Source of the DNA: Thermobifida fusca NBRC 14071 = JCM 3263
GTDB taxonomy: Bacteria; Actinomycetota; Actinomycetes; Streptosporangiales; Streptosporangiaceae
Direction of reading: 5' to 3'
Assembly (NCBI RefSeq): GCF_001592045.1
Contig: NZ_BCWB01000004.1
Span: 1 to 64,000, forward strand
Length of the DNA stretch: 64,000 nucleotides
The notes below the pieces were generated by a model. It did not search any database. It was not told where the DNA came from and saw nothing but the letters and a program-made list of their open reading frames with translations. Each line of letters starts with the position of its first letter. The first letter of the stretch is position 1. Of the stretch, positions 9,665-17,974 are shown piece after piece. Made by a program: the position numbers and the translations under genes.

Positions 9665-10126
9665 GTGACCGCCGCAGACCCCACCCTGCACACCCTGGTA
9701 GAACGCCTCCGCCGCCTCGAAGAGATGGAAATCGCCCGCAACCACCTGCACCGCTACGCAGCCACCCTGGACAACCCCACCCCCGAAGCGGTCGCCGCCC
9801 TGTTCACCGACGACGGCATCCTCCGCACCGGGCGCGGCACCGCCGTAGGCCGCACCAGCATCGCCGACTTCTACCGCCGACTCCTGGAACGCGACCCCTC
9901 TGAGAAACGGCACTTCATCACCTCGCCCCACACCACGTGGCTGGCCCCAGGCCTGGTCGAGATCGCCTCCTACTTCCTCTTCACCGGTCGCGGCACCAAC
10001 CGTTCGGTCCTCGGCTGGGGCACCTACCTCGACCGCATCCGCATCGTCGACGGCACCCCGCTGATCGCCGAGAAAACCATCGAGCTGCACGTCGGCACCG
10101 ACCTGCACACCGGCTGGCCCGCCTGA
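9665..10126 (+). CDS. NTF2-like / SnoaL-like domain protein
   Basis: 153 residues matching the cone-shaped NTF2-like fold family (SnoaL, small hydratases, isomerases): an N-terminal helix pair (LEEMEIARNHLHRYAATLDN), then AVAALFTDDGILRTGRG and AVGRTSIADFYRRLL, then beta strands ending IAEKTIELHVG. The GTG start follows AAAGGAGAGACT, a good ribosome site. It is alone in its direction between the two minus-strand catabolic operons and is followed by a hairpin. Family members may be hydratases, isomerases or non-catalytic; I cannot identify catalytic residues. Confidence 0.8.
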   Translation: MTAADPTLHTLVERLRRLEEMEIARNHLHRYAATLDNPTPEAVAALFTDDGILRTGRGTAVGRTSIADFYRRLLERDPSEKRHFITSPHTTWLAPGLVEIASYFLFTGRGTNRSVLGWGTYLDRIRIVDGTPLIAEKTIELHVGTDLHTGWPA

Positions 10127-10132
10127 GCCCGC

Positions 10133-10164
10133 GCCGCCTGGCCGAACCCACCCCGCCAGGCGGC
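10133..10164. terminator. Bidirectional hairpin terminator
   Basis: GCCGCCTGGC and GCCAGGCGGC form a perfect 10-bp stem with a 12-nt loop between the converging NTF2-like and nitronate monooxygenase genes. There is no strong T tract. Confidence 0.6.
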
Positions 10165-10185
10165 TCTGCTCCACCCAGCCCACGG

Positions 10186-11322
10186 TCATGCCGCACCCCC
10201 GTGAATCACCCGCTGCAGGCCAGTGATGCACTCGGCACACTCCGCCGCCATGTCAGCGACAATCTGCGCTGCAGGACGCAACTCCCCGAACGACCCCACC
10301 ACCTGGCCAACAAAAAACGACCCCAACGCGTTCGCGCCCGCCACCCCCTGCTCCGCCGCCGCATCAATGCGCTGCCACGCGTCCTTGGCCAGCATCATCT
10401 GCAACGGCATCCCCAACGGTTCCGGAGCATCCGGACGCTCCCACTCGTCATGCCAGGCACTCCGCAACTGCCGCGCCGGCTTACCGGTCCGCGTCCGCGA
10501 CCGCACAGTGTCCGTGCTTTCCGCAGCCTGGAACTTCCGCTTGATGTAGTCGGGGGTAATGTCCTCCACACTGTTGAGCCACACCGACCCGCACCACACA
10601 CCCGCCGCACCCAGCGCAAGAGCAGCGGCCATTTGCCGTCCGGAAGCGATCCCACCCGCCGCCAGCACCGGGGTAGCTCCCGCCAACTCCACGATCTCCG
10701 GGGTGAGCACCATGGTCGCCACCGTGCCGGTGTGTCCCCCCGCCTCCGTGCCCTGAGCGACCAGGAGATCCACCCCCGCATCCAACTGGCGGGCCGCATG
10801 CCGCGCATTCCCCACCAGCGCGGCCACCACCACCCCTTCCCGCTTGCCCCGCTCCACCAGGAACGGCGGTGCAGGGCCCAGCGCATTCGCGATCAGCGCA
10901 ATATCGTGGGAGAACGCCACATCCACGAGGGCCTCCACCCCCTCAGGCGCAACCCCCACCACCTGGTCGTCAGCTGCACCATGTCCCCGGGCCAGATCCC
11001 CCGGTTCCACCCCGTACTTCTCCAGCAGTGAGCGGACGAACTCGATGTGCTCGGCAGGGATCTGCGCGCGCAGCCTCGCCACCAGTTCCCGCCGGTCCCC
11101 CACTGTCGATGCGGGCACCAGCACATCCACCCCGTAAGGGCGCCCCCGCACCTGCTCCTCAATCCACGTGAGCTGGACGTCCAACTCCTCCGGCCCGTAC
11201 GCGGTGGCGGCCAGCACCCCCAGCCCGCCGGCCTTCGACACTTCCGCGACCACCGCCGGAGACCGACTGAACCCGACGAGGGGCACGTCGATACCGAACA
11301 ATTCCGTCAACGCCGTCCGCAT
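10186..11322 (-). CDS. Nitronate monooxygenase family protein
   Basis: 378-residue FMN-dependent TIM-barrel protein of the 2-nitropropane dioxygenase group. Recognised from the N-terminal FGIDVPLVGFSRSPAVVAEVSKAGGLGVLAA, the GTEAGGHTGT motif carrying the catalytic His of the class, and PVLAAGGIASGRQMAAALALGAAGVWCGS, the FMN phosphate site. The ATG abuts the stop of the acyl-CoA dehydrogenase gene with no gap, so the two form an operon. Many relatives are annotated as nitronate monooxygenases but act on other substrates or as enoyl-type reductases; in a CoA-based pathway the true reaction is open. Confidence 0.9.
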   Translation of the reverse strand: MRTALTELFGIDVPLVGFSRSPAVVAEVSKAGGLGVLAATAYGPEELDVQLTWIEEQVRGRPYGVDVLVPASTVGDRRELVARLRAQIPAEHIEFVRSLLEKYGVEPGDLARGHGAADDQVVGVAPEGVEALVDVAFSHDIALIANALGPAPPFLVERGKREGVVVAALVGNARHAARQLDAGVDLLVAQGTEAGGHTGTVATMVLTPEIVELAGATPVLAAGGIASGRQMAAALALGAAGVWCGSVWLNSVEDITPDYIKRKFQAAESTDTVRSRTRTGKPARQLRSAWHDEWERPDAPEPLGMPLQMMLAKDAWQRIDAAAEQGVAGANALGSFFVGQVVGSFGELRPAAQIVADMAAECAECITGLQRVIHGGAA

Positions 11323-13473
11323 CTACCGCCCCTTCGCCCGCACCGCACGCTCTTCCCGCGGCAGCCCCAGGCCGCGCGCGATGATCGCACGCTGGATGTC
11401 GTTGGTACCGCCACCGATCACGAACATCGGCGACGTGCGCAAAGCCCGTTCGAACACTCCGTGGCCGGGAACCCCGGGCACTTCTGCTCCCAAAGCAGCC
11501 TCCGGCCCCAGCAGCTCCAGCACGCCTTGACCGAAATCCTCGGCAAGCTCCCCGCCCAACACCCCCGCCATGGGGGCAGCCAGATCCGACGCCTTGCCTT
11601 CCGCCATCGCCCGGGTCGCTTCCAACACCAAGGCCCGGGTCGCCTGCAGCCGGGCCGCCAACCCTTCCAACCGGTCCCGGGCTGCCGAATCCTCAGCACC
11701 GAGCAGCCGCTGCGGATCAGCACGCAGATAACCCAACAGGTCGTCGAGCTGCCGGAGCAGCGTGGCCGCAACCCCGCCCATGACGACCCGCTCGGCGGCC
11801 AACGCGTCCGTGATCACCCGCCACCCGCCGTTGACCTCGCCCACGCGCATACTGTCCGGCACCCGCACGTTGTCGTAGAAAACCGTGCAGGACACCTCGC
11901 CGGACAGCGCGGTGTGCTGCTGGACCGTGATCCCCGGCGTGTCCATCGGCACCAGGAAAATCGTGATGCCCGCGTGGCGCGGCACCGCATCCGGGTCGGT
12001 CCGCACCGCCAACCACACGTGGCTGGCCGTGTGCGCCCGGGTCGTCCACACCTTCTGACCGTTGATCACCCAGTGGTCGCCGTCCCGCACTGCCCGCGTC
12101 CGCAGCGACGCCAGATCCGACCCGGCCTCCGGTTCGCTGTAGCCCAAGCAGAAACGCAGCTCACCGCGCCGGATCAACGGCAAGAACTCGGCCTGCTGCT
12201 GCGGGGTGCCGTGCCGCAGGATCGAATGTCCGAGCAGCATGGTGGCGCTCATCGCCCGGTCCACCGGGCCGCACGCATACTTCATCTCCTCATTCAGCAC
12301 GGCCCGCTCGGCAACCCCAGCCCGCCGACCACCCAGCTCCTCAGGCCAGCCGAGACTGAACAGTCCGCGTTCCGCCATGGCTGCGCGCAGACCTTCCCGG
12401 TCGTACTCCTCCCGGCCGTGCTCGTCCACCGTGCGGTGCTCGGCAAGCAGCGCACGCACCTCGGCGCGGAACCGCTCCGCAGCCTCCCCCAAGTGGAAGG
12501 ACGGCAGGGAACGGCCCCGCTCCACCAGGGCACGGCTGACCCGCAGCGCGTACCGGGACACCGCGCGCAACCGGACCACATCGGCGTGCACGCGACGGAA
12601 CAGCCAAGCCGCCTCGTGCTCCTCGAAAAAACCGACCGCGCCCAGGGTGTGCTGCGCTCCGAACATGATCGACGTAACCACATCGCTGATGTGGCGCACC
12701 GCCAGTGCCGCGGCCAGCGTCCACTCCCCGCTGCCCGCCAGGCCGTGGCCGACCGCGTCAGCCACCAGCGCGTTCGAGGCGGCCACGTCGATGTGGCAGG
12801 CAGCGGTCCGCTGCTGCACCGCCCCAAAACCGCCGATGACCCTGCCGAACTGCTCCCGCGTGGTGGCGTGGGCGACCGCGAGTTCGTGGCTGCGCTCCGC
12901 CGCGGCAAGCGCGCGCACCGCCAGTCCCAGCGTCCACACCGCAAGCGCGTCCTCGACCACCGCAGGCTCAACCCGCATCTCTGCTTCCGGTGCGGCGACC
13001 GTCACCCGTGACCAGGACGGCACGGCCAGCCCAGGTGTGGGCTCGACCTGAGCGATCGGGGCGAGCCGCACCCGGCCCGTTGCGGGGTGCAGCAGCAGAA
13101 CGTGGGTGGCCCACGGCGCGGCCTCGCAGTGGTGGACCGTGTCCGTATCCACCGTGCCGGTGACCGCCACGACCGGTCGCACCTGCCCGGAAGCAATCCG
13201 CCGACTAACGTCGGCGCCGAGCAGCAGCCCGGCCACGTAGCCGTCAACGAGCGGCAGCGGGCAGGCGCGGACGCCAAGCGCGCGCACCGCGGCGATGAGG
13301 AAGTCCAGAGCCCGCTCAGAGGCGAGTTCGAACCAGCCGTGCTCGACGGCGGCCTGCCACACCCCGGCGAGGTCGCCGTGGGGAGCCGCGGTGGCATTCC
13401 CCCACCGGGCGTCGAGAACAGCAGCAACAGTGTGGCCGAAGTCCTCGGCCTCAGCGCGGATTCCGGTAGCCAC
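11323..13473 (-). CDS. Double-domain (fused) acyl-CoA dehydrogenase
   Basis: 716 residues, about twice the usual 380-400 of an acyl-CoA dehydrogenase. Residues 1 to about 310 are a diverged copy with few active-site signatures; the second copy from about 340 carries the clear motifs: FCLGYSEPEAGSDLASLRTRA, GQKVWTTRAHTASHVWLAVRT and, near the end, GGTNDIQRAIIARGLGLPRE. The length and layout recall the mycobacterial FadE34 type, where one chain replaces the alpha2beta2 pair acting on bulky steroid side chains. It should oxidise an acyl-CoA to enoyl-CoA using FAD. GTG start with GAGGGG upstream. First gene of its operon, divergent from the TetR gene. Confidence 0.9.
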   Translation of the reverse strand: MATGIRAEAEDFGHTVAAVLDARWGNATAAPHGDLAGVWQAAVEHGWFELASERALDFLIAAVRALGVRACPLPLVDGYVAGLLLGADVSRRIASGQVRPVVAVTGTVDTDTVHHCEAAPWATHVLLLHPATGRVRLAPIAQVEPTPGLAVPSWSRVTVAAPEAEMRVEPAVVEDALAVWTLGLAVRALAAAERSHELAVAHATTREQFGRVIGGFGAVQQRTAACHIDVAASNALVADAVGHGLAGSGEWTLAAALAVRHISDVVTSIMFGAQHTLGAVGFFEEHEAAWLFRRVHADVVRLRAVSRYALRVSRALVERGRSLPSFHLGEAAERFRAEVRALLAEHRTVDEHGREEYDREGLRAAMAERGLFSLGWPEELGGRRAGVAERAVLNEEMKYACGPVDRAMSATMLLGHSILRHGTPQQQAEFLPLIRRGELRFCLGYSEPEAGSDLASLRTRAVRDGDHWVINGQKVWTTRAHTASHVWLAVRTDPDAVPRHAGITIFLVPMDTPGITVQQHTALSGEVSCTVFYDNVRVPDSMRVGEVNGGWRVITDALAAERVVMGGVAATLLRQLDDLLGYLRADPQRLLGAEDSAARDRLEGLAARLQATRALVLEATRAMAEGKASDLAAPMAGVLGGELAEDFGQGVLELLGPEAALGAEVPGVPGHGVFERALRTSPMFVIGGGTNDIQRAIIARGLGLPREERAVRAKGR

Positions 13474-13482
13474 GTCCCCTCT

Positions 13483-13537
13483 TTACTGAACGGTTGCCGT
13501 ACATTAACCCTGATAATGAACGGCACCTGTTCAGTAA
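13483..13537. promoter_or_regulatory. Operator-like inverted repeats between the fused ACAD and TetR genes
   Basis: TTACTGAAC (13483-13491) and GTTCAGTAA (13529-13537) are perfect 9-bp inverted copies. Inside them TGAACGG occurs twice directly (13487 and 13517) and ACGG-TTG-CCGT forms a small dyad. The pair brackets the divergent promoters and is the expected binding place of the adjacent TetR protein. Confidence 0.55.
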
Positions 13538-13576
13538 GTCAACCCCTGCGACCCGAGATATGCGAGTCTGGAACCC

Positions 13577-14218
13577 ATGAACCTGCCCGCACCCAAAGAC
13601 CGCGGCGGCCGTCCCCGCGACCCGGACGTCGACCGGCGCATCATCGAAGCCGCCCTGCAGGTGTTCGGCCTCTCCGGCTGGTCCGGCTTCAGCATGGAAG
13701 CCGTGGCACGCACCGCCGGAGTCGGCAAAGCCTCCCTCTACCTGCGCTGGAGCAGCAAAGCCGACCTCCTCACCGAAGCCGTCGCCAGCAGATTCGCCCC
13801 CATCGCTGAAATCGACAACGGCGACGTCCGCGCCGACCTCGTAGAGTTCGCCGACCTCCTCCTCGACCTGTTCTGCGGCCCCCACGGACTAGCTGCCCGG
13901 CGCATGGCCGTCGAATCGCACATCATCCCGGACATCACCGAACGCTGGAACCGGGTCCGCGAATCGCAGATCCGCGCCTCCCGAGCCATCGTCAAACGGG
14001 CCGTTGCCCGCGGAGAACTCAGCCCGCACACCCCCATAGGGGTGCTGCTCGACGCCCTCCACGGCGCAATCGTCAACCACTCGATCGCCGCCCCGGAGCA
14101 CATCCGCTCCCAAACCGACGCGCGGCGCCGCTATGCCCGACAGCTCGTCGACTTCCTCCTCTCCTCCCTGCAGGAGTACACCGCGGAACGCGGCGTTGAG
14201 GAATCCGCCCGGCTATAG
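13577..14218 (+). CDS. TetR family transcriptional regulator
   Basis: 213 residues. The N-terminal helix-turn-helix is standard (IIEAALQVFGLSGWSGFSMEAVARTAGVGKASLYLRWSSKADLLTEAV, residues about 17-65), followed by an all-helical ligand domain (AARRMAVESHIIPDITERWNRVRE). Divergent from the fused acyl-CoA dehydrogenase operon and followed by an SDR gene in its own direction; by the usual pattern it represses one or both and is released by a pathway intermediate, perhaps an acyl-CoA. The start has only a weak ribosome site. Confidence 0.94.
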   Translation: MNLPAPKDRGGRPRDPDVDRRIIEAALQVFGLSGWSGFSMEAVARTAGVGKASLYLRWSSKADLLTEAVASRFAPIAEIDNGDVRADLVEFADLLLDLFCGPHGLAARRMAVESHIIPDITERWNRVRESQIRASRAIVKRAVARGELSPHTPIGVLLDALHGAIVNHSIAAPEHIRSQTDARRRYARQLVDFLLSSLQEYTAERGVEESARL

Positions 14219-14289
14219 ACACCACACCGATTTGCTGATAATCAAATGAACTGTTTTTGGTGTGTTGTCGGCGTTTTCAGGAGGCACCC

Positions 14290-15093
14290 ATGGCCATTTC
14301 AGGCCGTTTGACGGACAAGATCGCACTCATCACCGGAGCCGGATCGGGATTCGGACGCGCCAGCGCCCTGCGTTTCGCAGCTGAAGGAGCCTCCGTGGTC
14401 TGCGTCGACCGCAACGCTGACGCTGCCCACAGCGCCGCTGACGACATCGCCGCCGCAGGCGGCACCGCCCTCGCACTCACCGCCGACGTGTCCTCCGCTG
14501 CCGACGCGGAACGAATGACTACCACCACGCTGGAACACTTCGGCCGCATCGACATCGTCTTCGCCAACGCGGGCATCCCCGGCTCCGGCGACGCCCACAC
14601 CACCACCGAAGAAGAATGGGACCGGGTCATCGCCATCAACCTCAAAGGCGTCTGGCTGACCTCCAAATACGCGCTGCCGCACATGGTCGAACGCCGCAGC
14701 GGGGTCATCATCAACCAGGCCAGCGTCGGCGGGCTCATCGGCATCCCCGGCATCTTCCCCTACGCCGCAGCCAAAGGCGGCGTGATCTCCATGACCCGGC
14801 AAATGGCCGCCGCCTACGCACCCCACAACATCCGGGTCAATGCGATCTGCCCGGGCGGGGTCTACACCCCGCTGGTGGAACTGTCCCGTCAAAAGCGCGG
14901 CCTGACCGCCAGCAGCGTCGAGGAAGCCAACGCTATCGCCGCACGCAACTACCCCCTGGGCCGTCTCGGCACAGTGGAGGAGATCGCCTCCCTCGCCCTC
15001 TTCCTCGCCAGCGACGAAGCCGCCTGGATCACCGGGGGCATCTACCCCGTTGACGGCGGACGCGGCGCGGTAGGGACCATTCCCACCGACTGA
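14290..15093 (+). CDS. SDR family oxidoreductase (third of three)
   Basis: 267-residue classical SDR: TGAGSGFG at residues 15-22, catalytic Ser145, Tyr158 and Lys162 (YAAAK), and AAWITGGIYPVDGG at the C-terminus. The normal NNAG reads FANAG. Asp40 in VCVDRN points to NAD. CAGGAGG lies 5 nt before the ATG. Seventy nt after tetR, with a small dyad (TGATAATCA) in the gap. Probably another dehydrogenase of the same catabolic island; substrate unknown. Confidence 0.93.
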   Translation: MAISGRLTDKIALITGAGSGFGRASALRFAAEGASVVCVDRNADAAHSAADDIAAAGGTALALTADVSSAADAERMTTTTLEHFGRIDIVFANAGIPGSGDAHTTTEEEWDRVIAINLKGVWLTSKYALPHMVERRSGVIINQASVGGLIGIPGIFPYAAAKGGVISMTRQMAAAYAPHNIRVNAICPGGVYTPLVELSRQKRGLTASSVEEANAIAARNYPLGRLGTVEEIASLALFLASDEAAWITGGIYPVDGGRGAVGTIPTD

Positions 15094-15479
15094 CCCTCGT
15101 GGCAGCCGCCCCAACTGCTTCCCCATCGTCAATCCGAAGGCGGCTGTTGAGGACGGTATCGATCCGCTATTCAGCGCGCAGCGGACTAACGGGTGCGGCA
15201 GGCCCTGCCGGTCGTTGCCGCGCGCTACCAACGCACTAAGGGAAGCGCGGGATGCTCCTCCCCCGCTTCCCGCCACTGATATTCAACGGCTTGAAGATAG
15301 CCCGTGAATCCCCACCCCAGCCAACGGACAACAGCCATTCTTAAATACACACAAAAAGGACAAATCAGTCGCGAGAGAGCGCATCCACTGAAAACGATCT
15401 AGAGTGATCTGTATGATGAAGCCGCCTGCAAGATTAATAACGAGGAGATAACGCTCCACAAAATTGCAGGTCAGCTTCT
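15094..15479 (+). promoter_or_regulatory. Gene-free interval ending in the CRISPR leader
   Basis: No gene seen. The last 200 bases or so (from about 15280) are clearly richer in A+T than the surroundings (ATTCTTAAATACACAC, AAGATTAATAACG) and run straight into the first repeat. That, with the damaged repeat at the far end, marks this as the leader carrying the array promoter and the spacer-acquisition site. cas1 and cas2 are not next to it. Confidence 0.7.
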
Positions 15480-17586
15480 GTGAGCCCCACGCACGTGGGG
15501 ATGGACCCGGTACGGCGCTGCGGCGGTGCTGCGGGCCGCAGTGAGCCCCACGCACGTGGGGATGGACCAGCGGGGGGTTTGACCCCCCGCTCAAACCGCG
15601 GTGTGAGCCCCACGCACGTGGGGATGGACCTTGGGGAAAACCGCGGTACCGGGTTGTGCGCTGGTGAGCCCCACGCACGTGGGGATGGACCGGACCACCA
15701 CACCGGTCTGAAGCTGCTGGAGGTGTGAGCCCCACGCACGTGGGGATGGACCGGCGTGGTCCTGCTATCCGGGACAGGCGACCATGTGAGCCCCACGCAC
15801 GTGGGGATGGACCGATCACAATCTCGCCGTCGACATCGACGGCGAGGTGAGCCCCACGCACGTGGGGATGGACCGGGAACCGGCCGGGAACAGGTGGTCG
15901 CCCCGACGTGAGCCCCACGCACGTGGGGATGGACCGAGGTTTTCCACGGCCCGCTTGGGGACATCGTCGTGAGCCCCACGCACGTGGGGATGGACCGCGG
16001 CCCACTCTGACAGCTCCTGGGAGTCGATAGTGAGCCCCACGCACGTGGGGATGGACCGCGGGCGACCGGTTTCCCACAGCCCCGGTCGCCGTGAGCCCCA
16101 CGCACGTGGGGATGGACCACCCTCGGCGTGACAGCCACCCCGGGGGTGTGCGTGAGCCCCACGCACGTGGGGATGGACCGGATTGGCTCCCACTGGCCCT
16201 GGGCGACTTCCTGTGAGCCCCACGCACGTGGGGATGGACCCTGGGCGGAGATGAACCGGGCCCGCTCCAGCCCGTGAGCCCCACGCACGTGGGGATGGAC
16301 CGGCATGGACCAGGTGCGCATGTGGACGATCGTGGTGAGCCCCACGCACGTGGGGATGGACCGACGACGCTGCTGCACGGGTTGACCGCGACGATGTGAG
16401 CCCCACGCACGTGGGGATGGACCCTGGGCGGAGATGAACCGGGCCCGCTCCAGCCCGTGAGCCCCACGCACGTGGGGATGGACCGTGGCGGGGCTGCATC
16501 ACCTGGGCGTTGACGTCGTGAGCCCCACGCACGTGGGGATGGACCGCTGAGGTCCAGGCGCAGGGTAGCGGTTGAGGTGTGAGCCCCACGCACGTGGGGA
16601 TGGACCAACGTGCAGCAGGCCCTCCTCCTGGCGGGGGGCGTGAGCCCCACGCACGTGGGGATGGACCTTTCGCGCCAGGTGGGCATAGGCCGGTCCCACA
16701 CGTGAGCCCCACGCACGTGGGGATGGACCGTACCGGCGCACCGTCAAGTACGTGCAGACCTACGTGAGCCCCACGCACGTGGGGATGGACCGTACCGGCG
16801 CACCGTCAAGTACGTGCAGACCTACGTGAGCCCCACGCACGTGGGGATGGACCAACATGGACCGCGTCCCAGTGGGCGATAGGACGGTGAGCCCCACGCA
16901 CGTGGGGATGGACCGCGCGTCATGGGCGCGGGATACGCACCGGTGGCGTGAGCCCCACGCACGTGGGGATGGACCGGAGGGCTTTATGGGTGATGTCCCG
17001 TGTCCGGCTGTGAGCCCCACGCACGTGGGGATGGACCGGTGACGCACGTATCCGGACAGGCTGCGTTTAGGTGAGCCCCACGCACGTGGGGATGGACCGT
17101 TACGAAACTGATACTCTATGAATCCCGGATTGTGAGCCCCACGCACGTGGGGATGGACCCTGATCTGCCGCCTAATCGTCTCCTCTGTAGGAGTGAGCCC
17201 CACGCACGTGGGGATGGACCAGAAGCACCCGGCCGGCGTCAACGCTCCCCTGGGTGAGCCCCACGCACGTGGGGATGGACCGCGGAGCTGTACAAGGCGC
17301 AGATGCGCAAAAACGTGAGCCCCACGCACGTGGGGATGGACCGTCCACAGCAAAGGAAAAGGCCGGGGTGCGGCTGTGAGCCCCACGCACGTGGGGATGG
17401 ACCGCACCTGCGGATGTGGACGTGTCGGACGAGCAGGTGAGCCCCACGCACGTGGGGATGGACCGGGTGCGCACAAGGTGCCAGGCCAGGGCGGCGCGTG
17501 AGCCCCACGCACGTGGGGATGGACCGGGTGCGCACAAGGTGCCAGGCCAGGGCGGCGCGTGAGCCCCACGCACGTGGGGATGGATC
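15480..17586 (+). CRISPR. CRISPR array, type I-E-like, 35 repeats and 34 spacers
   Basis: The 28-base repeat starts GTGAGCCCCAC, has a GCAC turn, and ends GTGGGGATGGACC; GCCCCAC/GTGGGG forms the hairpin and the 3' ATGGACC handle resembles I-E repeats. Repeats start every 61 or 62 bases (15480, 15541, 15603 ... 17498, 17559), giving 33-34 base spacers. The final repeat ends GGATC instead of GGACC, so the trailer is at the right and transcription is rightward. Three spacers occur twice: 16241-16273 equals 16424-16456; 16730-16763 equals 16792-16825; 17465-17497 equals 17526-17558. No cas genes are in the window. Confidence 0.98.
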
Positions 17587-17974
17587 GTCAGTGAACTGTG
17601 TCATAGAGACGACCGGGCCGCTGTCCCCTAGCCGGAACTATTGGCGCTCTGCACTAAGACGACAGTGCATAGCGGAGCACACACGAATCGCCGGCATAGT
17701 TCGGGAACGCTGTCCACTCTTCCCGTAGGTAATGCCGTTCCCGGAATCCGCGCTACGAGAAGAGCGGTCTTTGCTTCTTCGCGCCCCAGACCGACTTTGC
17801 GAAGTGATTCCTGGTCTTGTCAGCTCACCCCAGTATTCCTGCCTCGATCCTTGAGCTGCGTCACACCCACTTTTCGTGGAGGGCGTAGAGGCGACTACCT
17901 CTCAGGCAGCTTTCGGACCTTTCGGCTCCTGCGGTTTCTCCCCCGCTGCCAGGAGCAGACAGGCCTGGACGCGT
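17587..17974. other. Gene-free trailer between array and esterase
   Basis: I see no convincing reading frame, RNA gene or strong hairpin. It is array trailer sequence plus the 3' flank of the esterase. Confidence 0.5.

Noticed and set aside
15283-17604. Long minus-strand reading frames made of repeated IPTCVGLT and VHPHVRGAH units
   Set aside because: They are translations of CRISPR repeats; the apparent repetitive proteins have no start sites and cover the array.
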